Of a stretch of DNA of 64,000 nt, positions 51,263 to 62,759 are shown one piece after another; within the stretch, counting starts at the first letter, position 1; each line of letters starts with the position of its first letter. Under the pieces are notes generated by a model, which did not search any database, was not told where the DNA came from, and saw nothing but the letters and a program-made list of their open reading frames with translations. The translations under genes were made by a program, and so were the position numbers. The stretch spans positions 124,001 through 188,000 of the forward strand of contig NZ_LYMK01000006.1 in the NCBI RefSeq assembly GCF_002157355.1, given 5' to 3'. The stretch is from Variovorax sp. JS1663 (GTDB lineage Bacteria > Pseudomonadota > Gammaproteobacteria > Burkholderiales > Burkholderiaceae_C).

Positions 51263-53893
51263 TCAGGCAGGCTGGGCGGCCGATGCAAGAAAGTCCTGCG
51301 CGAAACGCTGCAGCACGCCGCCGGCCTCGTACACCGACACCTCCTCGGCCGTGTCCAGGCGGCAGAGCACCGGCACGTGCACGGTATCACCATGGCGGCG
51401 ATGGATCACCAGCGTCAGCTCGGCGCGCGGCGTGCGCTCGCCCACCACGTCGTAGGTCTCGGTGCCGTCGAGCCGCAGCGTCAGACGGTCGGTGCCTGGC
51501 TTGAACTCCAAGGGGAGCACGCCCATGCCGATCAGGTTGGTGCGGTGGATACGTTCGAAGCCCTCGGCCACCACGGTTTCCACGCCCGCCAGCCGCACCC
51601 CCTTGGCCGCCCAGTCGCGGCTGGAGCCCTGGCCGTAGTCGGCGCCCGCGATCACGATCAGCGGCTGGCGGCGATGGAGGTAGGTTTCGATCGCCTCCCA
51701 CATGCGCACCACCTCGCCCTCCGGCTCGATGCGTGCCAGCGAACCGGGCCTCACGCTGCCATTGGCGTCGCGCACCATCTCGTTCTTCAGCGTCGGATTG
51801 GCGAAGGTCGCGCGCATCGCAGTCAGGTGGTCGCCGCGGTGTGTGGCGTAGGAGTTGAAGTCCTCTTCCGGCAAGCCCATCCTGTGCAGATACTCGCCCG
51901 CGGCCGAGTCCATCAGGATGGCATTGGACGGCGACAGGTGGTCGGTCGTGATGTTGTCCGGCAGCAGCGCCAGTGGCCGCATGCCGGTCAGCGTGCGCGG
52001 ATTGGCTGCCAGCGCGCCGACGCCTTCGGTGTCCCAGTACGGAGGGCGGCGGATGTAGGTCGACTGCGGCCGCCAGTCGTATTGCGGGCTCACCTGGCTG
52101 CCGTCGTCCACGCGGATCGCGAACATGGGCTCGTAGACGCGGCGGAACTGCTCGGGCTTGACGCTGTCGGCGACGATGGCGTCGATCTCCTCGTCGCTGG
52201 GCCAGATGTCCTGGAGCCGGACCTCCCTGCCCTGCCCGTCGATACCCAGGACGTCCCGCTCGATGTCGAAGCGGATCGTGCCCGCGATCGCATACGCCAC
52301 CACCAGCGGCGGCGAAGCCAGGAAGGCCTGCCTGGCGTAGGGATGGATGCGGCCGTCGAAATTCCGGTTGCCGGACAGCACGGCGGTGGCGTAGAGGTCC
52401 CGGTCGATGATCTCCTGCTGGATCTTCGGGTCGAGCGCGCCGCTCATGCCATTGCAGGTGGTGCAGGCGAAGGCGACGATGCCGAAGCCGAGCTGCTCCA
52501 GTTCACCGAGCAGACCGGCTTCCTTCAGATACAGCGCCACCGCCTTCGAGCCCGGCGCCAGCGAGGACTTGACCCAGGACTTTCGCGCCAGGCCCCGCGC
52601 ATTGGCATTGCGCGCCAGCAGCGCCGCAGCGATCACGTTGCGCGGGTTGCTGGTGTTGGTGCAACTGGTGATGGCGGCGATGATGACCGCACCGTCCGGC
52701 ATCAGGCCCAGCGCCTCTTGCGCCCGGGCCTTGGCCATGCCGGTGGCGATGCCGCGCTCGTGCAGCGCCGAGGTCGGCAGCCGGCGGTGCGGGTTCGACG
52801 GGCCCGCCAGGCTGCGCTCCACGGCGGAGAGATCGAAGCTCAGCACGCGCTCGTACTGCGCGTCCTTCATGTCGCTGCCCCAGAAGCCAGCCGTCCTTGC
52901 GTAGGTCTCGACGAGTTCGACCTGCTCGTCGCTGCGTCCGGTGAGCTTGAGGTAGTCGATGGTCTGCGCGTCGATGTAGAACAGCGCAGCGGTGGCGCCG
53001 TACTCGGGGCACATGTTGGAGATGGTCGCGCGGTCGCCGATCGACAGGCTCTCTGCGCCCTCGCCATAGAACTCGACATAGGCGCCGACCACCTTCTCCT
53101 TGCGCAGGAACTCGGTCAGCGCGAGCACGATGTCGGTGGCGGTGATGCCCGGCTGGCGCCGCCCCGTCAGCTCGACGCCGACGATGTCCGGCAGCCGCAT
53201 CCACGATGCGCGGCCGAGCATCACGTTCTCCGCCTCCAGGCCTCCCACGCCCACCGCGATCACGCCCAGTGCATCGACGTGTGGCGTATGGCTGTCGGTG
53301 CCGACACAGGTGTCCGGGAAGGCCACACCATCACGCACGAACACCACGGGCGACATCTTCTCCAGGTTGATCTGGTGCATGATCCCGTTGCCCGCCGGGA
53401 TCACATCGACGTTGTCGAATGCCTTCTTCGTCCACTCGATGAAGTGGAAGCGGTCCTCGTTGCGGCGATCCTCGATCGCGCGGTTCTTGCGGAAGGCGTC
53501 AGGGTCATGGCCGCCGCACTCGACGGCCAGCGAGTGATCGACGATCAACTGCACCGGCACCACCGGGTTCACCGCCGCAGGATCGCCGCCCTGCGCCGCG
53601 ATCGCATCGCGCAGCCCTGCGAGGTCCACGAGTGCGGTCTGCCCGAGGATGTCATGGCAGACCACCCGCACCGGGAACCACGGGAAATCGAGGTCACGGC
53701 GCCGCTGGATCAGTTGCGCGAGGTAGTTCTTCAGGTGCTCCGGCGCGGCACAACGCACCAGGTTCTCGGCATGCACGCGGGCGGTGTAGGGCAGCGTCGT
53801 CCAGGCGCCGGGGCGCAGCGCATCCACGGCCTCGCGGGCATCGAACCAGTCCAGCGCAGTGCCGGCCAGCTTCTTGCGATGTTGAATGTTCAT
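51263..53893 (-). CDS. acnD: AcnD, Fe-S 2-methylcitrate dehydratase
   Basis: Aconitase-family Fe-S enzyme that dehydrates 2-methylcitrate in propionate breakdown. 876 residues from the ATG at 53893 (MNIQHRKKLAGTALDWFD); the frame extends further upstream but only as noncoding overlap with prpC. 4Fe-4S cysteines lie in ITSCTNTSNP and ACTTCNG. Other aconitase motifs are VCHDILGQTALVDL, DSHTPHVDALGVIAVGVGG and the swivel-domain GADYGQGSSRDWAAKG. Pairing with prpF distinguishes it from AcnA. Confidence 0.95.
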   Translation of the reverse strand: MNIQHRKKLAGTALDWFDAREAVDALRPGAWTTLPYTARVHAENLVRCAAPEHLKNYLAQLIQRRRDLDFPWFPVRVVCHDILGQTALVDLAGLRDAIAAQGGDPAAVNPVVPVQLIVDHSLAVECGGHDPDAFRKNRAIEDRRNEDRFHFIEWTKKAFDNVDVIPAGNGIMHQINLEKMSPVVFVRDGVAFPDTCVGTDSHTPHVDALGVIAVGVGGLEAENVMLGRASWMRLPDIVGVELTGRRQPGITATDIVLALTEFLRKEKVVGAYVEFYGEGAESLSIGDRATISNMCPEYGATAALFYIDAQTIDYLKLTGRSDEQVELVETYARTAGFWGSDMKDAQYERVLSFDLSAVERSLAGPSNPHRRLPTSALHERGIATGMAKARAQEALGLMPDGAVIIAAITSCTNTSNPRNVIAAALLARNANARGLARKSWVKSSLAPGSKAVALYLKEAGLLGELEQLGFGIVAFACTTCNGMSGALDPKIQQEIIDRDLYATAVLSGNRNFDGRIHPYARQAFLASPPLVVAYAIAGTIRFDIERDVLGIDGQGREVRLQDIWPSDEEIDAIVADSVKPEQFRRVYEPMFAIRVDDGSQVSPQYDWRPQSTYIRRPPYWDTEGVGALAANPRTLTGMRPLALLPDNITTDHLSPSNAILMDSAAGEYLHRMGLPEEDFNSYATHRGDHLTAMRATFANPTLKNEMVRDANGSVRPGSLARIEPEGEVVRMWEAIETYLHRRQPLIVIAGADYGQGSSRDWAAKGVRLAGVETVVAEGFERIHRTNLIGMGVLPLEFKPGTDRLTLRLDGTETYDVVGERTPRAELTLVIHRRHGDTVHVPVLCRLDTAEEVSVYEAGGVLQRFAQDFLASAAQPA

Positions 53894-53943
53894 GTGGGGC
53901 AAAACGAAAAGCCGGCGCCTGGCCGGCGGCACGCGGAGCCGGT

Positions 53944-55110
53944 TCAGCTGCGCTCGTCGATGGGCACGAACTTCAGGTCTTCGGGGCCCGTGTAGTTTGC
54001 GCTCGGGCGGATGATCTTGTTGTCGATGCGCTGCTCGATCACGTGCGCGGCCCAGCCGCTGGTGCGGGAGATGACGAACAGGGGCGTGAACATGGCCGTC
54101 GGCACGCCCATCATGTGATAGCTCACCGCGCTGAACCAGTCGAGATTGGGAAACATCTTCTTGACTTCCCACATCACCGACTCCAGCCGTTCGGCGATGT
54201 CGAACATCTTGGGCGAGCCCGCATCGTCCGACAGGCGCCTGGCGACGCCCTTGATGATCACGTTGCGAGGATCGCTCACGGTGTAGACCGGATGGCCGAA
54301 GCCGATGACCACCTCCTTGGCCTCCATCCGGCGCCGGATGTCGGCCTCCGCCTCGCCGGGGCTGTCGTAGCGCTTCTGGATCTCGAAGGCCACCTCGTTG
54401 GCGCCGCCGTGCTTCGGCCCACGCAGCGCGCCGATGGCGCCGGCGATGGACGAGTACATGTCGCTGCCGGTGCCCGCGATCACGCGGGCCGTGAAGGTGG
54501 AGGCGTTGAACTCATGCTCGGCGTACAGGTTGAGCGAGGTGTGCATCGCGCTGACCCAGGCCTGTGACGGCTTGCGCCCATGCAGCAGGCGCAGGAAATG
54601 GCCGCCGATGGAGTCGTCGTCGGTCTCCACGTCGATGCGCCTGCCCTGCGTGCTCCAGTGATACCAGTAGAGCAGCATCGATCCGAGCGAGGCCATCAGG
54701 CGGTCGGCGATGTCGCGCGCCCCCGGAAGGTTGTGGTCCTCCTTCTCGGGGAGATGGCAACCCAGTGCGGACACGCCAGTACGCATCACGTCCATCGGGT
54801 GCGCGCTGGCCGGCAGGCTTTCGAGCGCTTCCTTCACGCTGGCGGGCAGTCCGCGCATGGCCTTGAGGCGATTCTTGTAGGCGCGCAGTTCGGAACGGGT
54901 GGGCAGCTTGCCATGCACCAGGAGATGTGCGATCTCCTCGAATTCGCAGACCTCGGCGATGTCCAGGATGTCGTAGCCACGGTAGTGCAGGTCGTTGCCC
55001 GTGCGGCCGACGGTGCACAGCGCGGTGTTGCCTGCGGCGACGCCCGAGAGGGCGACGGACTTCTTGGGCTTGAAGGTCGCCGGCGCGGCGGCTTCGGTCG
55101 TGGTGGTCAT
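53944..55110 (-). CDS. prpC: 2-methylcitrate synthase
   Basis: Condenses propionyl-CoA with oxaloacetate to 2-methylcitrate. 388 residues, the usual length for the citrate synthase-like PrpC. Signature blocks: [55 protein letters not shown] (catalytic His), [16 protein letters not shown] (His) and the Asp-containing [16 protein letters not shown]. First gene of the prpC-acnD-prpF operon, with AGGAAAA before the ATG. Note that prpB is not present next to it. Faces the ScfR-type regulator. Confidence 0.95.
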   Translation of the reverse strand: MTTTTEAAAPATFKPKKSVALSGVAAGNTALCTVGRTGNDLHYRGYDILDIAEVCEFEEIAHLLVHGKLPTRSELRAYKNRLKAMRGLPASVKEALESLPASAHPMDVMRTGVSALGCHLPEKEDHNLPGARDIADRLMASLGSMLLYWYHWSTQGRRIDVETDDDSIGGHFLRLLHGRKPSQAWVSAMHTSLNLYAEHEFNASTFTARVIAGTGSDMYSSIAGAIGALRGPKHGGANEVAFEIQKRYDSPGEAEADIRRRMEAKEVVIGFGHPVYTVSDPRNVIIKGVARRLSDDAGSPKMFDIAERLESVMWEVKKMFPNLDWFSAVSYHMMGVPTAMFTPLFVISRTSGWAAHVIEQRIDNKIIRPSANYTGPEDLKFVPIDERS

Positions 55111-55216
55111 GCGTTTTCCTTGTTCAGGCGGGAGCGGTCAATGGAAGCGGGCCGACCGTGGCCGACCGGCACGGAAGCGCCACGGTTCCCATGGTGTTGT
55201 CATGCTTCGCAATTTA

Positions 55217-55297
55217 CGCAAAATGCAGGTTTGCGCCTATGACTGAAATGGCGAATTCCTGCGAATGACTTCCATCGAATCTGCGAATACTGCGAAT
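55217..55297. promoter_or_regulatory. Operator-like repeat array between prpC and the ScfR-type regulator
   Basis: A perfect inverted repeat CGCAAA-N7-TTTGCG lies at 55217-55235. Next come GCGAAT-type repeats: GCGAAT at 55251, TGCGAAT at 55260, TCGAAT at 55275, TGCGAAT at 55282 and TGCGAAT at 55291. The first two are 10 bases apart and the last two 9, about one helical turn. The array lies in the divergent promoter region of a ScfR/RamB-like repressor and the prp operon, so it is probably where the regulator binds. Confidence 0.6.
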
Positions 55298-55353
55298 TGG
55301 TCGAACCGACCAGGTGATCGAGCCGTGGCTCGCCGCCCTCCCGGGGCCGCGGC

Positions 55354-56778
55354 ATGAAGAAGACATTCATGGGTGTGCGGCTGCGCAAACTGCGCGCCGA
55401 ACGCGGCTTGTCGCAGGTCGCCCTCGCCAATGCCCTGGGCTTGTCGCCCAGCTACCTGAACCAGTTGGAGCAGAACCAGCGGCCGCTCACCGTGGCCGTG
55501 CTGCTCAGGATCCACCGGGCGCTGGGGGTCGACGTCCAGCAGTTCTCGGAGGACGAGGAGACGCGTCTCGTCGCCGGCCTGCGAGACGCGCTGGCGGACG
55601 CGCCCGAACCCGTCTCCCTGCCGGAGTTGCAGGAGATCGCCGCCCAGATGCCCGCGGTGGGGCGCGCGCTGATCGCGCTGCATCGGCGAAGCCTCGAGAC
55701 GCAGGAGCAACTCGAAACGATGGCATTGCGCGTCGGGGACGGCCGCTCGGAACTGGTGGCCCCGCGCGCCATGCCGTTCGAGGTGGTGCGGGACTTCTTC
55801 TTTGCACACCAGAACCACTTCGACGAGATCGACCGCAGGGCCGAAGCACTGGCGGACGAGGCGCGCGTCAGCGGTGCAATGCTGGCCGAATGGCTCACTC
55901 AGCGGCTGCTGCAGCAGCACAGGGTGCGGGTCGTTCCATCCGGCGGCGAGCACGGCAAGCGCGCGTTCGACCCTGCCCAGCGCACGCTGCGGCTCTCGTC
56001 CGCGCTGGACCCGGCGCAGCAGGTCTTCCAGCTCGCCACGCAGCTCGCCCTGACGGAGCACGCCGCGTTGATCGACTCCCTGGTGGCGAAGCCTCCCCTC
56101 CAAGAGGATGCTTCTTCGCGGAAGCTGGCACGGATCGGGCTGGCCAACTACTTTGCGGGTGCGGTGCTGCTGCCGTACACCACCTTTCTTGCGGCCGCGG
56201 AGCGCCTGCGCTACGACATCGATCTGCTGAGCCAGCAGTTCGGCGTCGGCTTCGAGACCGTCTGTCACCGGCTCAGCACCTTGCAGCGGCCCGGTGCACC
56301 CGGCGTGCCCTTCTTCTTCGTGCGCGTGGATCGGGCCGGCAACATCTCCAAGCGGCAGTCGGCGACGCATTTCCACTTCAGCCGGACCGGCGGCACGTGT
56401 CCACTGTGGAACGTGTATGAAGCCTTCGCCCTTCCCGGGCAGATCCTGACCCAACTGGCGCGCATGCCCGACGGGCGCGCGTACCTCTGGATCGCCCGAA
56501 CGGTCTCGAGCCGCCGAGGCGGTTACGGCGCCCCGCGACGGGTCTTCTCCATCGGCTTGGGATGCGACCTCAGGCATGCGCCGCGCCTCGTCTACTCCAA
56601 GGGACTGGACCTGCGCGACCCGGAAGTGGCCACGCCAATCGGGATGGGCTGCAAGGTCTGCGAGCGCGCCGACTGCCCGCAGCGCGCCTTTCCCTTCGTG
56701 GGCCGCAGGCTGGACGTGGACGAGAACCAGAGTCACGCCACCCCGTATGGGATGTCCAGCGGAGGATCGGCGTTGTGA
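55354..56778 (+). CDS. ScfR/RamB-type short-chain acyl-CoA-responsive regulator
   Basis: A 474-residue transcription regulator divergent from prpCD genes. The N-terminal XRE-type HTH (about residues 8-62: LRKLRAERGLSQVALANALG, LSPSYLNQLEQNQRPLT) is followed by a middle domain of the ImmA/IrrE-like fold. There the usual HExxH metal motif is absent (LALTEHAALID). The C-terminal DUF2083-type domain carries Cys433, Cys436 and Cys441 (GCKVCERADCPQRAFP). This architecture matches ScfR/RamB proteins that sense acyl-CoAs and control acetate and propionate genes. Confidence 0.9.
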   Translation: MKKTFMGVRLRKLRAERGLSQVALANALGLSPSYLNQLEQNQRPLTVAVLLRIHRALGVDVQQFSEDEETRLVAGLRDALADAPEPVSLPELQEIAAQMPAVGRALIALHRRSLETQEQLETMALRVGDGRSELVAPRAMPFEVVRDFFFAHQNHFDEIDRRAEALADEARVSGAMLAEWLTQRLLQQHRVRVVPSGGEHGKRAFDPAQRTLRLSSALDPAQQVFQLATQLALTEHAALIDSLVAKPPLQEDASSRKLARIGLANYFAGAVLLPYTTFLAAAERLRYDIDLLSQQFGVGFETVCHRLSTLQRPGAPGVPFFFVRVDRAGNISKRQSATHFHFSRTGGTCPLWNVYEAFALPGQILTQLARMPDGRAYLWIARTVSSRRGGYGAPRRVFSIGLGCDLRHAPRLVYSKGLDLRDPEVATPIGMGCKVCERADCPQRAFPFVGRRLDVDENQSHATPYGMSSGGSAL

Positions 56779-56812
56779 CGCACCCGATCCTGCGACGCCC
56801 ATGCCACGCGGC

Positions 56813-56841
56813 CTTGAAAGCGTCAGATTTGCCCTTATGAT
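56813..56841 (+). promoter_or_regulatory. groESL promoter: overlapping sigma32 and sigma70 elements
   Basis: CTTGAAA (56813-56819) followed after 12 bases by CCCTTAT (56832-56838) fits a heat-shock (sigma32) promoter. Within the same sequence, TTGAAA (56814-56819) and TATGAT (56836-56841) with a 16-base spacer fit sigma70. Both would start just inside or before the CIRCE element. Confidence 0.7.
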
Positions 56842-56867
56842 TAGCACTCGCTGAAGAGGAGTGCTAA
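56841..56867. promoter_or_regulatory. CIRCE element (HrcA operator)
   Basis: A perfect TTAGCACTC-N9-GAGTGCTAA inverted repeat right at the groESL transcription start. It is the binding site of the HrcA heat-shock repressor. Its overlap with the -10 region explains repression at normal temperature. The hrcA gene itself is not in the window. Confidence 0.97.
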
Positions 56868-56947
56868 CAGCCCCGCTTCCAGTGGCTGGACAGCCGGCAC
56901 CCAGAGCCGGCGTCCAAACAAAACCCCGTTTCTATCCAGGAGATGCA

Positions 56948-58979
<2,032 letters not shown>

Positions 58980-59000
58980 GCAGCCCGGCCTCCGGCCAAT

Positions 59001-59033
59001 AAAAAACCCGCGGTTCGCACCGCGGGTTTTTTT
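59001..59033. terminator. Intrinsic terminator after groEL (bidirectional)
   Basis: CCCGCGG-TTCGCA-CCGCGGG stem-loop with A6 before and T7 after it, 22 bases beyond the groEL stop. The flanking A and T runs mean it can also stop transcripts of the convergent DUF805 gene. Confidence 0.93.
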
Positions 59034-59052
59034 ATGGGGTACGCAAAGGGCT

Positions 59053-59394
59053 TCAGGCAGCGGTGGCGAGCGGCGGCGCCCCGTACTCGTTGCTCTCCGC
59101 CTGGCTGGGCTGCACGGTGAAGTAGAGCAGCACCAGGTTGACCAGCGGGATCAACCCCAGCAGCAACCACCAGCCGCTCTTGCCGATGTCGTGCAGGCGG
59201 CGCGCGCCGGCCGACAGCAGCGGCAGCAGGAAGGCGAGGATGACGAGGCCATAGACCACCTCGTGAATGAGGCCGGCCACGATCGCGACGATCACGTAGG
59301 CCAGCACGAACCACCAATACTCGGACCGCGAGGCGCGGCCGGTGAAGTCCACGTACTTGCTGAAGCAGGTCTTGACGGCTTCTTGAAAATTCAT
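59053..59394 (-). CDS. DUF805 family membrane protein
   Basis: A 113-residue inner-membrane protein of unknown function. The N-terminal soluble part has FTGRASRSEYWWFVL, and the motif ARRLHDIGKSGWWLLLGLIP is the DUF805 signature. About three membrane helices are visible. A TATGAT -10-like sequence (minus strand, 59439-59444) lies 45 bases before the start. Convergent with groEL across the shared terminator. Confidence 0.92.
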   Translation of the reverse strand: MNFQEAVKTCFSKYVDFTGRASRSEYWWFVLAYVIVAIVAGLIHEVVYGLVILAFLLPLLSAGARRLHDIGKSGWWLLLGLIPLVNLVLLYFTVQPSQAESNEYGAPPLATAA

Positions 59395-59470
59395 CGAATA
59401 ACTCCTCTTGATAGTCCCACGGGAAAGCTCCCGCGGCCATCATAAAGGGCCCTTCGCCGCCTTTTGATGA

Positions 59471-61027
59471 CTACCGCAGACGCGTCAGCAACCCGGCGGT
59501 GGAGGCATCCAGCCCGGCGGTATCACCTGAGGCGAGGCGCGGCTCGATGTCCTTGGCCAGCACCTTGCCCAGTTCCACGCCCCACTGGTCGAAGCTGTTG
59601 ATGCCCCACAGCGCGCCGCTGGTGAACACCCGGTGTTCGTACATCGCGAGGAAAGCACCCAGCGTTTCGGGGTCGAGCCGGTCGAAGACGAAGAAGCTGC
59701 TGGGCCGGTTGCCGGGGAAGTTGCGGTGGCCGCCCGCATCCGGCTTGCCGACCATCAGCGCCTGCGCCTGCGCGAGCGCATTGGCCAGCAGCTTGGGATG
59801 GTGGCCCTCCAGGTCGTGCGCGGCCTCGCGCACGGCGATGAACTCCAGCGGGATCACGTCCGTGCCCTGGTGCAGCATCTGGAAGTAGGCGTGCTGGCCG
59901 TTGGTGCCTGGCTCGCCCCAGAGCACCGGCGAGGTGCCCAGCGGCAATGCGGCACCGCTGGCATCGACCTGCTTGCCGTTGCTCTCCATCTCCAGCTGCT
60001 GCAGGTAGGCCGGCAGGCGCTGCAGGGCGCTGTGGTAGGGCGCGATGCCGCGGCTGGTGAAGCGGTGGAAGTTGCGGTACCAGACGTCGAGCAGGCCGAG
60101 CCGCACCGGCAGGTTCTGTTCCAGCGGCGCGCTGCGGAAATGCTCGTCCATCGCATGGGCACCGGCCAGCAGGCGGCGGAAGCCCTCCGCGCCGATGGCC
60201 AGCGCAATCGGCAGCCCGATGGACGACCACAGCGAATAGCGCCCGCCCACCCAATCCCAGAAGCCGAAGGTGGTCTCGACGCCGAAGGCGCGCGCCGCCT
60301 CCACGTTGGTCGTGAGCGCGGCGAAGTGATGGGCGATGTCGACGTTGCCCGACTGCTCGAACCAGCGCTTGGCCGAGTGGGCGTTGGCCATGGTCTCGGC
60401 TGTGGTGAAGGTCTTGGAGGCGACCAGGAACAGCGTGTGCTCGGGCGCCAGGCTGCGCAGCACGCCGGCCAGCTCGTGGCCGTCGACGTTGGAGACGAAA
60501 TGGAAGCGCTTGCCCGGTGCCGCATAGGCCTCGAGGGCGCGCACCACCATCTGCGGCCCCAGGTCGGAGCCGCCGATGCCGATGTTGACCACGTCGGTGA
60601 TGGTGTGGTCGGCGCGCACCTGCTCGGCGTAGGCCAGCATGGCGTCCAGCGTGGCATGCACATCAGCCTGCGCGCCCGCCAGCGACGGCGGCACCGCCAT
60701 GCCGGCCGGCGCCCGCAGCAGGGTGTGAAGCACGGCCCGGTCCTCGGTCGCGTTGATGTGCTCGCCCGCGAACATCGCGTCGCGATGGGCTTCGAGGCCG
60801 GTCTCGCGCGCCAGCGCCAGCAGCAGCTCCTCGGTCTTCGCGTCGACCAGGTTCTTGGACAGGTCGGCGAAAAGGTGCGGGGCCGACTGGCTGAAGGCGC
60901 CGAAGCGCTGGGGATCGGCCGCAAAGGCCTGGCGCAGATCGAAGCTGCGGCCGGCGGCCTCGTAGTGGGCCTGCAGGCGACCCCAGGCCGTGGTGCGGTC
61001 GCAGCGTGTCCGGGTGCTGGTACTCAT
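59471..61027 (-). CDS. pgi: Glucose-6-phosphate isomerase
   Basis: Interconverts glucose-6-phosphate and fructose-6-phosphate. 518 residues. Conserved blocks: [75 protein letters not shown] (active-site Glu and His) and [13 protein letters not shown] (Lys). Its ATG overlaps the tal stop by four bases, so the order on the transcript is tal then pgi. Likely works with zwf nearby in sugar phosphate cycling. Confidence 0.97.
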   Translation of the reverse strand: MSTSTRTRCDRTTAWGRLQAHYEAAGRSFDLRQAFAADPQRFGAFSQSAPHLFADLSKNLVDAKTEELLLALARETGLEAHRDAMFAGEHINATEDRAVLHTLLRAPAGMAVPPSLAGAQADVHATLDAMLAYAEQVRADHTITDVVNIGIGGSDLGPQMVVRALEAYAAPGKRFHFVSNVDGHELAGVLRSLAPEHTLFLVASKTFTTAETMANAHSAKRWFEQSGNVDIAHHFAALTTNVEAARAFGVETTFGFWDWVGGRYSLWSSIGLPIALAIGAEGFRRLLAGAHAMDEHFRSAPLEQNLPVRLGLLDVWYRNFHRFTSRGIAPYHSALQRLPAYLQQLEMESNGKQVDASGAALPLGTSPVLWGEPGTNGQHAYFQMLHQGTDVIPLEFIAVREAAHDLEGHHPKLLANALAQAQALMVGKPDAGGHRNFPGNRPSSFFVFDRLDPETLGAFLAMYEHRVFTSGALWGINSFDQWGVELGKVLAKDIEPRLASGDTAGLDASTAGLLTRLR

Positions 61028-61977
61028 TCGACCTCCTGCATCAGCCTTTCGAGCTTGACCGCATCGGCCGCGAAGGCGCGGATGCCCTCGGCCAGCTTCT
61101 CGGTCGCCATGGCGTCCTCGTTGAGGGCGAAGCGGAAGGCCGATTCGTCCAGCACGAGCTGGGGGATGTCGAGCGACTGCGCGGCGTCGGCGTCCAGCGC
61201 ATGCGCGAGCGGGGCCTCGCTGGCGGCCAGCTCACCCAGCAGTTCGGGACTGATGGTCAGCAGATCGCAGCCGGCCAGGGCGGCGATCTGGCCCACGTTG
61301 CGGAAGCTCGCGCCCATTACCTCGGTCTGGATGCCATGCTTCTTGTAGTAGTCGAAGATCTGGCGGACCGACTTCACGCCCGGGTCGTTGGCGCCCGCGC
61401 TGGCGGTCTCGTCCCAGGCACTGCCGGCAGCCTTCTTGTACCAGTCGTAGATGCGGCCGACGAAGGGCGAGATCAGCTTGACACCGGCAGCGCCGCACGC
61501 CACCGCCTGGGCGAAGGAGAACAGCAGCGTGAGGTTGGTGTGGATGCCTTTGCGCTCCAGCTGGCGCGCGGCCTCGATGCCCTCCCAGGTGGAAGCGATC
61601 TTGATCAGCACCCGCTGGCCGACGTCGATGTCGGCGTCGCGGTAGAGCGCCACGATGCGCTCGGCGCGCGCGATGGTGGCGGCCGTGTCGAAGCTCAGGC
61701 GCGCATCCACCTCGGTCGAGACGCGGCCCGGGATGAGCGAGAGGATCTCGGTGCCGAAGCGCACCAGCAGCCGGTCGATGACCTCGTCGGTGGGCAGGTT
61801 GCCGTGCTTCTTCACCGCCTCGTCGAGCAGTGGTCGGTACTCGGCCTTCTGCACCGCCTTGAGGATGAGCGAGGGATTGGTGGTCGCGTCCTGGGGCTTG
61901 AACTGGGCCAGTTGGCGGAAATCACCGGTATCGGCCACCACGGTGGTCCACTGTCGGAGAGCATCGAGTTGGTTCAT
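61024..61977 (-). CDS. tal: Transaldolase
   Basis: Transfers a three-carbon unit between sugar phosphates in the pentose phosphate pathway. 317 residues from the ATG at 61977 ([18 protein letters not shown]). The Schiff-base lysine is Lys126 in [20 protein letters not shown]. Also [11 protein letters not shown] (with the catalytic Asp in QDATTN) and [20 protein letters not shown], then [14 protein letters not shown]. Length and motifs fit the classical TalB-type. Translationally coupled to pgi. Confidence 0.97.
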   Translation of the reverse strand: MNQLDALRQWTTVVADTGDFRQLAQFKPQDATTNPSLILKAVQKAEYRPLLDEAVKKHGNLPTDEVIDRLLVRFGTEILSLIPGRVSTEVDARLSFDTAATIARAERIVALYRDADIDVGQRVLIKIASTWEGIEAARQLERKGIHTNLTLLFSFAQAVACGAAGVKLISPFVGRIYDWYKKAAGSAWDETASAGANDPGVKSVRQIFDYYKKHGIQTEVMGASFRNVGQIAALAGCDLLTISPELLGELAASEAPLAHALDADAAQSLDIPQLVLDESAFRFALNEDAMATEKLAEGIRAFAADAVKLERLMQEVE

Positions 61978-62084
61978 CCGGCCATTATCCCGCCGCAAAA
62001 CTACAGTTCATGTGGTCCCCGACTGACGGGCGGCGGCGCAGCCCCGAGCTACGGTCCAGCTTTGTCCAGCCTGAAGGAGTGCCC

Positions 62085-62759
62085 ATGTCTTCTCGCAGCC
62101 AAGCGCCCGCGCCGGGGCCCAGGGTCGTTTTCGACGATCGCGTCCACAGCGCGTCCATCGGCACCCTGGCCACGGCCTTTTGTGTGGGCGGCCTGCTGAC
62201 GCTTCTGGCTTTCGAGACCTTGCGCGCCTCGCGCAACGGCCGCCTGGCGGGGCCGGCCGACGGCGCCCCGCTGATGCGGGCACCGCTCCAGGTAGTAGCG
62301 CCGGTCGACCTTCACCGCTACGTGGGCCTGTGGCACGAGCAGGCGCGCATGCCCAACCGCTTCGAGAAGCGCTGTGCAGGGCCGGCGACGGCCGAGTACG
62401 CGCTGCTGGAGGATGGCACGCTGGAGGTGCGCAACCGCTGCATCCTGCCGGACGGCGGCTTCGACGAATCGGTCGGCGTCGCACGTACCGCGCCGGTCGC
62501 GGGTCAGCCTGGGGCTGGCCGGCTGGAGGTGTGCTTCGCGCCGGCCTGGCTGCGCTGGCTGCCTGCCGCGTGGGGCGACTACTGGATCCTCAAGCTCGAC
62601 CGCGACTACCAGGTGGCCCTGGTCGGAACCCCGGACCGCCGGTACCTGTGGGTGCTGTCGCGTGTCCCTCGCCTGGACGACGCCACGCTGGAAGCCGAGT
62701 TGGCCTATGCGGGCTCGCTGGGCTTCGACGTGGCTCAGGTCGAACGCACCGGGAGATAG
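62085..62759 (+). CDS. Membrane-anchored bacterial lipocalin (Blc-like)
   Basis: A 224-residue lipocalin. The signature GLWHEQARMPNRFEKRC corresponds to the GxWYEIAR...RFE motif of Blc. It is followed by TAEYALLEDGTLEVRNRC and WGDYWILKLDRDYQVALVG, then RRYLWVLSRVP. Unlike E. coli Blc there is no lipobox; instead a single hydrophobic helix (ATAFCVGGLLTLLAF, about residues 27-41) would anchor it in the inner membrane. The ATG at 62085 has GAAGGAG. Its 3' end overlaps the HAD gene stop region by 25 bases, convergently. Confidence 0.88.
   Translation: MSSRSQAPAPGPRVVFDDRVHSASIGTLATAFCVGGLLTLLAFETLRASRNGRLAGPADGAPLMRAPLQVVAPVDLHRYVGLWHEQARMPNRFEKRCAGPATAEYALLEDGTLEVRNRCILPDGGFDESVGVARTAPVAGQPGAGRLEVCFAPAWLRWLPAAWGDYWILKLDRDYQVALVGTPDRRYLWVLSRVPRLDDATLEAELAYAGSLGFDVAQVERTGR

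Noticed and set aside
51263..54172. 969-codon acnD with a 93-residue N-terminal extension
   Set aside because: The extension runs over prpC and the 50-base intergenic gap; the family N-terminus begins at MNIQHRKKL.
55900..56130. ScfR-like protein as an active IrrE-type metalloprotease
   Set aside because: The expected HExxH motif is not present at the corresponding place (LALTEHAALID), and the family works as an acyl-CoA-responsive regulator.
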